A DNA stretch of 57,699 bases from Paenibacillus alkalitolerans. GTDB taxonomy: Bacteria; Bacillota; Bacilli; Paenibacillales; YIM-B00363. Made by a program: the position numbers and the translations under genes. Below the pieces are notes generated by a model. It was given only the letters and a program-made list of their open reading frames with translations. It did not search any database and had not been told where the DNA came from. Numbering within the stretch: position 1 is the first letter of the stretch; the number at the start of each line of letters is the position of its first letter. The stretch is taken from assembly GCF_016482785.1 (NCBI RefSeq), contig NZ_JAEMXM010000034.1, positions 735 through 58,433 of the forward strand. Reading direction: 5' to 3'. Shown here one piece after another: positions 11,501-19,300 of the stretch.

Positions 11501-11710
11501 AAATCCCACGACTTCATCCCCGTGAACGGCGAGGAACACTTTCAGGTTTCCTGCGTTCTCCATTTCACGGGCAACGCTCTCCGCGCTGCGGATGCGATTG
11601 CCGCCTCCCCAGCTTTCCCAGCTGGCGTTCCACATGTCGGCGACAGCCTGGGCGTATTTCGGTTCATACTCCACAATTTGTACGGCATCCATCACATCTG
11701 CGGAATTCAT
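8588..11710 (-). CDS. GNAT acetyltransferase fused to a large beta-sandwich region
   Basis: 1040 residues without a signal peptide. Residues about 10-155 are a GNAT domain: FLAVHGDEVVGFCSFSHY, then LLNVRPDYHGRKVGKSLI for acetyl-CoA binding, then GNTKAVPMYKKCGFFWEKKDD. The remaining 880 residues have no domain I can name. They are rich in aromatic and beta-strand patterns (PHTWWTSPKIGKPYSQEF, GPRSWWNPWLGGISASVQGI) resembling mutarotase-like or carbohydrate-active beta-sandwich folds. The ATG at 11710 follows AGGGAGTG. It is co-transcribed with the amidohydrolase downstream. An enzyme acetylating or processing a sugar-related substrate is a guess; the fusion itself is clear because the frame is continuous. 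Confidence 0.8.
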   Translation of the reverse strand: MNSADVMDAVQIVEYEPKYAQAVADMWNASWESWGGGNRIRSAESVAREMENAGNLKVFLAVHGDEVVGFCSFSHYKQDEGALYVPLLNVRPDYHGRKVGKSLIIRAVQTTVEMGWPRLDLFTWAGNTKAVPMYKKCGFFWEKKDDSVHLMNFIPTVLQTEALQPYLKHIDWYADSRLNPEIRPDGRSENGFDYFEYVWAKNNISLRVEFEKTGRGLRLIETDDFSIHTEIEDHDLVFGSRYPVRYVIRNKTGEPLVCTIRGRDDKNIRFSMNETVQVDDTVTVEGEFELEPMPEEQSDWKTHPAVASEWSINGRKAEFRTGIAPKFPAKVKLEVTGHEQYIGTTEEAFITFENNYKQPAKFEFDLPSARFAEFANTRISVRIPAKGRASVKLPYTLRDFGLYSEDVEMKAVPESGAPVTFTRNLHGMFKGNSGRYGGAAGDHWVAVNGPYTVGLNKVNNHFWTSHFKGGPHTWWTSPKIGKPYSQEFSKKKAESVKIYPDGDAMVLEAEYRSDEFPGVAFTAVARLNANGIVERYFEVRSESSARGEHGEDDLYLIDGFIHEPNRLVLPYDGHYYDLEERYSSDYEDWDLDRISENWLFSRGKELPLGICWQPDGKLVKSEWHLGIEHRLGRAADGDAVRTSSVFLTIGTYSDWWDFRSCAVKRREPVRPLLRDHIELCAKDRNPFVDEDAALELRQHRNQPLDGAMSLSSPSGSLGPIHGEYRREEALFSSEYPIAGVRSGTIEPVRMKFNAGHVRFERSAVIIPVSATAVEREVVQGIAGETYRCSNGPLSIEASPSFGAALYSLTFNGEEWLDSSYPEPGPRSWWNPWLGGISASVQGISPLSLQEERRSAEFVSQTDNLGNVWSGIALRTRIEKHREKRGIELTLFMLLLPGAPVLCCVTRVTNRTGLSFARFESTTSAFFRTGSTASGGWMETENGIRYGCGKIGMHIDSEGVIRLGSDERSHILHAVNRFPGSHAWMYTNNLVVNHGTSQSVPMADGEVVWGTPVFFAFASEPCTYRELRGMAEIRFEDNRGL

Positions 11711-11742
11711 GGGCTCACTCCCTGTCAGGATTTTACATCTGA

Positions 11743-11771
11743 ATTGTATGGGAGTTCGGGCGGCTGGTAAA
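11743..11771 (-). promoter_or_regulatory. Putative SigA promoter of the GNAT-fusion operon
   Basis: TTTACC (11771-11766), 17-base spacer, TACAAT (11748-11743) on the minus strand, about 33 bases before the start codon. Confidence 0.55.
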
Positions 11772-11823
11772 GAGAATTTTTATATATATTTATTTGTGGT
11801 CCGGCTCCGATTTTTTGGCGCAT

Positions 11824-11867
11824 AAAAAATCAGGGGAGGCGCGGTGTAATGCGCCCCCCTTGATTTT
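11824..11867 (-). terminator. Terminator after the alginate-lyase-like remnant
   Basis: On the minus strand AAAATCAAGGGGGGCGC and GCGCCTCCCCTGATTTTT form a long stem, ending in T residues. It overlaps the stop codon of the remnant. Confidence 0.85.
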
Positions 11868-12319
11868 AAGGCGTTACGATCTGCCATTGTTGGTTGTTGC
11901 TGCTGCTGCCGCTCCACTGGGCCGCGTCGGAACCGTTCGCGGTGCGGCCCATGCCGTCCAAATACAATCCTGTCGCGCGGAAGAATGCATGCTGCTGGTC
12001 GCGCGAGCTCTCCTGATTTTGCCCGTTCTCCCATATATAATGTTTTAAGACACCGTTGTAACCGTAGTCGGGAATCGTCCCCTGAGAACCTAGATGCTTA
12101 AAAGTAGTGAAATACTCATTGTCGCCGATCTGATCTCCCGAAGGCGACCGACCGGAAACGTACGGAATATCGTCCGGCCTGTGCGCCTGCCCTGTAAAGT
12201 AACGCAGCGCCCTGTCATACATGGTCCGGTTATCGAGGAATACGGCCATTGTGATCATCGCTCTCCAGGCAATCATATCCTGGTTGCCGTGCCGCCGAAT
12301 CCCCGTTATAAATTCTCCA

Positions 12320-12470
12320 TTGAACTCTCCCCTTCCTACGCTTGACGCTTAGAGGGAGGGGATACTTGGGAGCAGCAAGCTACTGCTTGCTTCATATCCA
12401 AGCGATCCCTGCGGTTCCCGCAGTTCGCCCGCCTATGCGAGCAGTCGAAGTCCTTCTTGCAAGATGTTTC
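12320..12470 (-). ncRNA. Predicted omega-RNA (TnpB guide RNA) at the right end
   Basis: In the TnpB family the guide RNA comes from the 3' end of tnpB plus the right end. Here the stretch holds three hairpins: CTGCGG/CCGCAG at 12409-12423, AGCAAGC/GCTTGCT at 12374-12391, and the CCCCTTCC/GGGAGGGG right-end hairpin. The guide would be the host flank beyond 12320, beginning TGGAGAATTTATAACG. The exact 5' end is not readable. Confidence 0.55.
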
Positions 12471-13524
12471 GTGCGGCATTTACATCCCGGTCATGATGTT
12501 GTCCACACTCGGGACACGTCCACTCCCGCAAATTCAGGTTCTTCACTTCCGGGTTTGGGCACCCGCAGCAGGAACATTGTTGACTGGATGAGAACGTCTT
12601 GCCAATGATGCTTATCGTGCGGCCATACCATGCGGATTTATATTCCAGCATCGTGCGAAACGCCGACCAGCTTGCATCAGATATGCTTTTTGCCAAATTG
12701 TGATTCTTAACCATGTTCTGCACCTGCAAGTCTTCCAAACAAATCACTTGGTTTTCATTGATCAGTTTCGTTGACAGCTTGTGCAGGAAATCATTGCGGG
12801 TGTTCGCTATTTTTTCGTGCAGTTTCGCGACTTTGACGCGGGCTTTCTCCCGGTTCTTGCCGCCTTGTTTCCGTCTTGACAACATACGCTGCGCTTTGGC
12901 CAGCCGATTCTCGTACTTACGGAAATACTTCGGGTTTCCGATCTTCTCTCCGTTCGAGAGGACTGCAAAGTCCTTCACCCCTAAGTCCACGCCAACGGCA
13001 TTCGGAGATGGAGACAAAGGCTTGACGTCTGTTTCACATAGAACGGAGACAAAGTATTTGTCGCTTGGATTGCGCCGGACGGTTACCGACAGAATACGTC
13101 CTTCGATCTCTCGGGACTTGGCGAATGTAACAAGTCCGAGCTTCGGCAAGCGCAGATCATTTGCTTCGGCTCGAATAGTTCCATTATTCACAATCGTATA
13201 GCTTTTGTTCGGATTGCGCTTGCTTTTGAATTTCGGAAAATCGTTTTGCTTGCGAAAGAACGCCTGAAACGCTTCATCCAACGCCCGGAGACTGCGCTGC
13301 AAGGCGGTGCTGTCCGCTTCTTTGAGCCATTCCTTATCACTTTTAAGTACGGTCAGCTCCGCGCAACAAGCAGCGAAATTCAGCGTTTTTCGCTCATGTT
13401 CGTAGACTTCCTTTCGCCGAGCCAGGAAATGGTTAAATACGAATCTGGCACAGCCTATCGTTTTGTCGATTAACGTCCGCTGCTCCGGCGTAGGATATAT
13501 TCTGAATTTGAACGCCTTGTGCAT
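12433..13524 (-). CDS. tnpB: TnpB, RNA-guided DNA endonuclease of IS605-type elements
   Basis: 363 residues from the ATG at 13524 ([15 protein letters not shown], the usual family start); a start 12 codons earlier is possible. It has an N-terminal helix-turn-helix region ([15 protein letters not shown]). The RuvC-like nuclease motifs are intact: [11 protein letters not shown] (Asp), [10 protein letters not shown] (Glu) and DRDVNAARN (Asp). A four-cysteine zinc finger (CSCCG ... CPECG) sits before the last motif. It is therefore probably active. Family members cut DNA next to a TAM equal to the element's insertion motif, here TTGA(G), under omega-RNA guidance, which favours retention of the element. 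Confidence 0.96.
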   Translation of the reverse strand: MHKAFKFRIYPTPEQRTLIDKTIGCARFVFNHFLARRKEVYEHERKTLNFAACCAELTVLKSDKEWLKEADSTALQRSLRALDEAFQAFFRKQNDFPKFKSKRNPNKSYTIVNNGTIRAEANDLRLPKLGLVTFAKSREIEGRILSVTVRRNPSDKYFVSVLCETDVKPLSPSPNAVGVDLGVKDFAVLSNGEKIGNPKYFRKYENRLAKAQRMLSRRKQGGKNREKARVKVAKLHEKIANTRNDFLHKLSTKLINENQVICLEDLQVQNMVKNHNLAKSISDASWSAFRTMLEYKSAWYGRTISIIGKTFSSSQQCSCCGCPNPEVKNLNLREWTCPECGQHHDRDVNAARNILQEGLRLLA

Positions 13525-13656
13525 TGTTTTGTCACTTCGCTTTGTGCATGATATGTGCATATATTCATTTTATCACATTCATGCCCGTTTTGCGAACGTA
13601 GGTTCTATTATTAACATAATATCACAAAAATTCACACGAGATACCCTGTCGTTTTG

Positions 13657-13767
13657 ATGAATAAGTTCGATGACTTCAAAGAACTAAGCGGATACGACTC
13701 GTACGGAAGCTATTTTGGTTTTAATCCGAAAAGGGAATTAGAACAATCGGGCTATCGAGAGGGCTAA
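13657..13767 (+). CDS. Possible 36-residue ORF inside the insertion element
   Basis: A frame from ATG 13657 encodes MNKFDDFKELSGYDSYGSYF and onward to a stop at 13765. It lies opposite to tnpB, within the region before the left end. There is no good ribosome binding site. It is not recognisable as TnpA. It may be a relic or chance. Confidence 0.2.
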   Translation: MNKFDDFKELSGYDSYGSYFGFNPKRELEQSGYREG

Positions 13768-14201
13768 AACCCTCCCTCTGCCCGAAGTCGGTTCATCCCC
13801 GACTTATAGAAGATCGGGGCATTCTCAACTGTTTCCGGTAAAATGTTCCGTTGTTGGCAATTACCGTATCAGGCTTACCCGCAGTGGAATACCCCGGATA
13901 AACCAGCATATCCTTAAACTTTTGCAAATCCGCGGGAGTCCAGCCGTTATAGGTGCTTTTGATGATTTCGGAGGCTTCCACCAGCTTCCAGGCGTATAAT
14001 CCCGCATTTAATGCCTCTGTGCCTCCGCCTGTAACTTCGGTTAAATTGCTCCACGTATTAAAGATTTGAACGGATTTGTCGGCGTGGCGCGTATCGCCTG
14101 TAACCGCCCACATCAACGCATTCAAGTAGGCTGCGGTTACATCCGATTCGAATTCGCTGCCGTGGGTGGAATGTAACCGTTTTCAAATCAATCTCGAACC
14201 A

Positions 14202-14223
14202 AGGGCCGGCGTCAGCCGACCCT
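14202..14223 (-). terminator. Hairpin after the large secreted enzyme
   Basis: AGGGTCGGC TGAC GCCGGCCCT on the minus strand is a 9-bp stem with one G-T pair, about 50 bases beyond the stop at 14276. No strong T-tract. Confidence 0.5.
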
Positions 14224-14275
14224 CTGTGTAACATCCGAGATGCAAAAGAATATGATTCGAGTTACTTCGTGCGGA

Positions 14276-16339
14276 TCAAACCGACGCCGGCTCCAGCGAC
14301 TGAATCGCGTTCAGAAGCTTAGAGGCCGCATCGTCGATTGTCGCTTGATCCGCATCCGCAGGAAGCGCATTCGCTTCGGCGACCGCGGCTTCAAGCGCTT
14401 GCCAGCTCTCTTCGGTATATTGCGTTTCATCGAGAGCGGCAGCTTCAGCCAGCAGCACCTTGACCAGGCTGTCGTCAATCCATGGCTTCGCCGTGTTATT
14501 CATCGCCGCCTGAATATCTTCCGCACTCAAGACGTAATTATATACGCGGAATTCGTCGATCAAACCGTTGAACAGCGGATCGGGCCACTGGCTCTTGCCG
14601 ATATAGTTTACTCTCGGTTTGAAATCGCTCGGCTTGATGGTGGCATTGGTGTTGGTAGCTTTCAGTTCGCCGTTCACATACAGCTTCTCCATACCGCCGC
14701 CAAGCGTCACCGCCACATGCACCCATTCATTCGCCGGCAGCTGCGTCGTTTGGACGAGCTGCTCGCCCCCGCCGTTCTTGATCGCGAAACGCAGCGTATT
14801 GCCGCCGGATCTCGGCGTAAGGAACAGGTATTGACTCGTATTGTTGCCGAAGTCGAAGATACGCTGCCATGCGTTTCCGCCTCTCCAGTTCACCCACGCG
14901 GCGACTGTGACAGTATCGGCTGTGGACAAAGCGTGCCAGGAAGGCAGCGTGACGAAGCTGTCGGTTCCGTTCAGATCGATCGCCTGTCCGAATTTTCCTT
15001 CCGCGTAAACAGGCGTTCCGTTAGCGGTTCCGTGCGATCCGCCGAATGCGTTGTCCGCATTGCCCTCAAACGAATAGAGCGACATAGGAACCTGAACCAG
15101 CAAAGCTTCGGCCTGTTCGCCGATCCGCTCCAGTTCTTTCAGGTACGTGTAGTAGCTGCCCTTCGTATAGTTAATAGGCTCGCCGATGTAACTCTTCGCC
15201 GTTCTCTCGCTTTCCAGCTTGAACGGCGCAGTAGCCGTAACGTACAGATTACCCGGAGCAACGCCGATTTGCGGGATGCTTACGGTAGCGTACGTGCTTT
15301 CGGTGACGGTTGCGGCGCCGAGCGCGTCGGTATCCGACGAGTTCCGGTATACCTTAACAACCGTTCCTTCCGCCGCAAGCCCGGAAACTTGAACCGTATC
15401 CGCCGATCCTTCCTCGTTATTCGTTACTTTGATATCGGTTTCGGAAAGTGCAGCGGTAATGTTGTCCGTCTTGTATTTCACGATCAATTGAGGTCCGAAT
15501 TGACCCGGGACGCTGGTGCCGGAAGTATATTCTTTCGTCAACGGGTTCACTTCCGCGCTAGGAACCGACAGCAAGAACGTCGCTCTGGCGCCATGGTTCG
15601 CTTTTATGATCTCCGTCACGTCCAGGTACCAGCTTCCGTTGACGCCATACACCGTATTCTCACTTTCGGGCGTTATCATTGCCGATGCATTCGGTCCTTC
15701 GAAGAAAGCCAGAGCATCTTCCGTGCTTCCATTGAAATACTCGGCTTTCAATTCCGCTCCGAGAGTGCCGCCGCCGCCAGGCTCCTTCCAGTCGTCCCAC
15801 TCGATATGGTGCGCGCGAAGAAGCGACGATCTTGTGTTGGAGCGATACATTTTCAAAGTCACGGACTCGATATTTTCATCCTCGAAATCCGGTACGTTGT
15901 TAAACGTAACGATTCCGAATCTTTTATTCCCTTCTTCCGTCCCATTGGAAAGAATCGTCATCCACGTTGCGTCGCCGGGCCCCGTAGTGTTAAACCGCAG
16001 TGTGGCATCCTTCTCGGCCTTCAAATGGATGAGTCCGTTTTCGCCCGGGTATGACTTGGCCGTTCTGGCGCTCTCCATCTTGCCGGGAATCGTTGCGGAT
16101 ACGTACAGAACGCCCGACTCCGAGCCGATTTGCGGAATGCGCACTATTCCGTAGGTGCTTTCTGTTACGGTTGTGCCAAGCACGTCGAGATCCGTAGGCG
16201 TACGGTATACCTTCACTACGGTGCCTTCCGGCAGACCCGACACTTCGATCTCGTCGTCCAGACCCTCAAGGTAGTTTGTCACCTTGATTGAGGATACGCG
16301 AGGCGCCGGCGTTTCGTTAGGCAGATAAACCGCATCGGA
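14276..16339 (-). CDS. C-terminal part of the frameshifted large secreted enzyme (CBM/LamG/FIVAR)
   Basis: About 687 codons in the frame continuing the upstream gene after a one-base slip at 16339-16342. Visible modules in order: an Ig-like repeat (VTNYLEGLDDEIEVSGLPEG ... RTAKSY); a CBM96/DNRLRE-like beta domain (KDATLRFNTTG ... QLIVKYK); a second copy of the Ig-like repeat (VTNNEEGSADTVQVSGL ... RTAKSY); a LamG-like concanavalin domain (MSLYSFEGNADNAFGGSHG ... IDEFRVYNYVLS); and a C-terminal FIVAR-like helical module (LDETQYTEESWQALEAAV). These are carbohydrate or surface binding modules. The part has no start codon with a binding site of its own (the GTG at 16282 is internal), so it is translated only if the frameshift is repaired or is a sequencing error. 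Confidence 0.75.
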   Translation of the reverse strand, partial: SDAVYLPNETPAPRVSSIKVTNYLEGLDDEIEVSGLPEGTVVKVYRTPTDLDVLGTTVTESTYGIVRIPQIGSESGVLYVSATIPGKMESARTAKSYPGENGLIHLKAEKDATLRFNTTGPGDATWMTILSNGTEEGNKRFGIVTFNNVPDFEDENIESVTLKMYRSNTRSSLLRAHHIEWDDWKEPGGGGTLGAELKAEYFNGSTEDALAFFEGPNASAMITPESENTVYGVNGSWYLDVTEIIKANHGARATFLLSVPSAEVNPLTKEYTSGTSVPGQFGPQLIVKYKTDNITAALSETDIKVTNNEEGSADTVQVSGLAAEGTVVKVYRNSSDTDALGAATVTESTYATVSIPQIGVAPGNLYVTATAPFKLESERTAKSYIGEPINYTKGSYYTYLKELERIGEQAEALLVQVPMSLYSFEGNADNAFGGSHGTANGTPVYAEGKFGQAIDLNGTDSFVTLPSWHALSTADTVTVAAWVNWRGGNAWQRIFDFGNNTSQYLFLTPRSGGNTLRFAIKNGGGEQLVQTTQLPANEWVHVAVTLGGGMEKLYVNGELKATNTNATIKPSDFKPRVNYIGKSQWPDPLFNGLIDEFRVYNYVLSAEDIQAAMNNTAKPWIDDSLVKVLLAEAAALDETQYTEESWQALEAAVAEANALPADADQATIDDAASKLLNAIQSLEPASV

Positions 16340-19300
16340 AAATCGAGCACCGTTCCGTCCGCGGAGATCGCTGCAATCTTATACGCCGGGAAATCTTCGA
16401 AGCCCGGTCCGACGTCCGTATACGACAATAACGGAGATTGCGAAACAAGGGCCGTCCACGGGGAGTTGTCCGCCAGCTCCAAAGTGCCCGGTTTGAATAC
16501 CGGATCGGTTAAAGCAGCATCCTTGTCATACGTGCGGAAGAGACTGAATTTCACCGCTTGCTTCGGTTTGTTCCATGCAAGCGAAATGCTGCTGCCGTCT
16601 CTCTTCACATACGGATATACTTGTCCGCGCGGCATTTCTTCTACGCTCACGCTGCTGAAGCTCGCATCTTGGACCGCAACGACACCCGCATAGACCGCAT
16701 ACGGGAACGGGGTAAACATTCGCTTCACCATCTGCCAATTCGCGCCGTCCTTGGACACATACGCGTGAATGTAATGCGAATCGTAGTCGCGAACGAGCTT
16801 CAGGTACGGATAGTCTTCCGCGCGAAGTCCGATCAGCATTGCGTTCATCGGGCTTTTCTTTTCTTCCGAGAAGGCGTGGCGGGAATCCCTTGTACGATTC
16901 TGCAGAACGAGATTTCCGTCCTCATCGGCGCCGAAATAAATATACCGGGTGTTCTCTTGCAGCTTATCGCGCAGCATGATGCCGCTAGCGCTGCCGCTCC
17001 AGCTGTCCAGCTTCGCGCTGACGGCGCTGCTGCCGGCCACAACCTTGTTTACAAAATGCAGCGAATCCCGCAGATCCCGATCATATATGATCAGGTCGTT
17101 GCCTTCTCCGAGGCCGCGTCCGTTCGCGCCGGCGATCGCGATGCTCGAGCCCGACACCGTCGCGCTGCCCGCCGTCGTGCCGATGCGGTCGTCACGCCAG
17201 TCGGTATCGGTCAGTCCGGACTCGGGAACGGTCAGGTCAACCTTTGCCCGATAGGATTCGTCTCCCGCTCCTATCTCGTTCACACCGGAAGCTTTATAGT
17301 AATATACCTTGCCGTTTTGAACCGTCGAATCTTTGTAGTAGTTCCCTGTAACTCCTGTTGCAATGAGCTCGTACTTGCCGTTTTCGGTTTCCGAACGCGT
17401 GATGTTGTAGGATTTTGCTCCGGCTGTGGTTTTCCAGGTGATTCCCGCATAGCCGTTGCCTGCCAACGCGCTTGCAAAGTCAACGGTATCCGGCTCCTTG
17501 TCCTTGTGATAGTCGGACGTCAATTTCAATACCATTGCGGTTTTAGGAGGTACGGTCACTTTCCCGTTGCGCGCAATCGGAAGCTGCTGCCCGGATACGA
17601 GATCAAGGACTTCGCTTCCTTTGTAATCCGTAGGTATTGTCACTTCAAAGGATCGCTCGTTTCCGTACACGTCGCGGGTCGTATTGAAAATCATGAAATA
17701 CTTCCCGTACCTTGCAGTCAGCAAATCCGGATAACCGGCATAAGGCGTATCGGCCTCAAAGTTATCGCGGTCCGTCTTGCCGACGCCGGGCTGATACGTG
17801 ATCGGGATAATTTCTCCCGCCATCGATTGCGGCGCCTCGGCGCCATTCGTCAACTGGTCCTCGAAGAAGACCATATCGATATTGTCCATGCGAATCCAAT
17901 AATCTTGATATTGGAATTTGCCGTCGGTCGCGATGTGGACAATATGGTCGTAATTGTCGCCAAGAACGTGAAGTCTGCCGTTTGCCCGATAGCCCTTGTT
18001 GAGCTCGTTCAGGTTGGCGAACATTCTGAAATCGCCGTCGCGCATCGAGATGAACATATTGTCAATGTCGGCCCAAGCAAACTGTTCGTAGTCGGCCGGG
18101 TTCACACCAAGCACCGCTATTTCTTCTTCCGAATAATAGTCGAAATCCGTCTGCGGAAGAACGACGCCCGCCGCTGCGCTGTCAAACCGGTCAACATCGG
18201 CGCGGGTTTCCGTAATGTATTTGTACGTTTCCGCCAGATGGTAATCTTCTCCGCTATTTGTGCCTCTGGTTCCGAAGGTGAAATTGAACAGTTGGCGATC
18301 CGCAAGCTGCTGCTGCGCGAAACCGACCGCTTCCTTCGCATACCGCCAGTACTCGTCCCATTCCGGACCGCTGTACTTTTGCTCGTTATGAACCATCGCC
18401 ATTTCCAGGGAAGCGTACTGCAGCGCCATTCCGGTTGAAGTTCTCGCGCCATACGCGTAGAAACCTGGCAGAGCCGTGTTCCGCTCATCCGTGACTTGTT
18501 CCGCTCTCATAATTCGTTTCCCGTCGTCATCCACACTCGTGTACCGGGTGAACCCTCGGGCATGCATGTTTTTCAATGCCAGTTTCAGAATTTCATCGTT
18601 CAATTCCTCATCGCCGGGGTGGTTTAACGTTTTGTAGAAGTACTTCACAAGGTAGTTGGCCGCCTCGCCGTAATTGGCGACATATCCGTTTTCCCTTGTC
18701 TGCCCCGCTTCCGTCAGGCCGTAGTAATGCTTGCCGTACGGCAGCCGCCTGACGACGTTCCCGTTCGCATCCAGCTTGCTCTTCGCGAGTCCCTTAGCGA
18801 CAATTTGCAAGTAATCTTCCGTAAATCTAGCCGTCCGGTCGTGATAGAACAAGGAATGGTACAAATCCAATTCTTCGCCGCCCGGACCGACCAGCACTTC
18901 TTCTCCGAGGAACGGTTTCCCCCCTAACGCTTCAAGAAGAATCTGATGGCTTCGCTCTTTGCCTTCATAGAAAGGGGAGCCGATCATGCGCAGTCCTTCG
19001 TGCGCTTCCCATGCGCCTTCATACGTATACACGACTTGATTATAGATGTAGGACAGTCTGGAACGGGCAAAGTCGAAATTCGCTTTCAGCACACGCTCCC
19101 ACGCTTCACGACGGGATAATTCACCGCCATTCCAGTCTGCTCCCGCAAGCGAGTACAGTCCATCGACCGTTCCCGTCACAAACGGCTGATCGAGGAATGC
19201 GTTGAATGCGGCCTCGCCATAAATGGCGTCATCCTTGATGAGCTGTTCGACAATATACAACGCCTCGCCTAATGCGCCATAATAGCCGCCCCAGTCGCCT

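Larger units (their letters stand above)
12320..13823 (-). mobile_element. IS1341-type (IS200/IS605 superfamily) element with tnpB only
   Basis: A 1504-base insertion carrying tnpB and no tnpA. In element orientation it starts after TTGAG (13828-13824) with AATGCCCCGA, and the left-end hairpin CCCCGA/TCGGGG spans 13797-13819. It ends at GGGGAGAGTTCAA (12332-12320), with a right-end hairpin at 12327-12360. There are no terminal inverted repeats and no target duplication, as expected for this superfamily. Ends could be shifted by one base (12321-13824); both choices restore the host frame. Between tnpB and the left end, 13525-13823 holds no recognised gene. The element would need TnpA in trans to move. 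Confidence 0.85.
11866..14182 (-). pseudogene. Alginate-lyase-like gene, 5'-truncated and split by a TnpB element
   Basis: Two fragments of one gene. The promoter-side part (14182-13824) reads THGSEFESDVTAAYLNALMW ... NNGTFYRKQL. The distal part (12319-11866) reads GEFITGIRRHGNQDMIAWRA ... DNEYFTTFKHLG. Together these have the helical-toroid pattern of alginate lyase family proteins (HGNQ, FLDNRTMYDRALRYF, DNEYF). The very end (DAAQWSGSSSNNQQWQIVTP) resembles the first repeat of a ricin-type lectin module. Removing 12320-13823 rejoins the fragments in frame, giving ...KQLSGEFITG... Upstream, the frame hits TGA at 14185-14183 without a start, so the N-terminal part (signal peptide and early helices) is missing. 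The gene is dead, or at most a fragment. Family call moderate, interruption strong. Confidence 0.8.

Noticed and set aside
14240-18438. Plus-strand open frames of about 600 codons opposite the secreted enzyme
   Set aside because: Antisense shadows in GC-rich sequence; no binding sites or recognisable domains.
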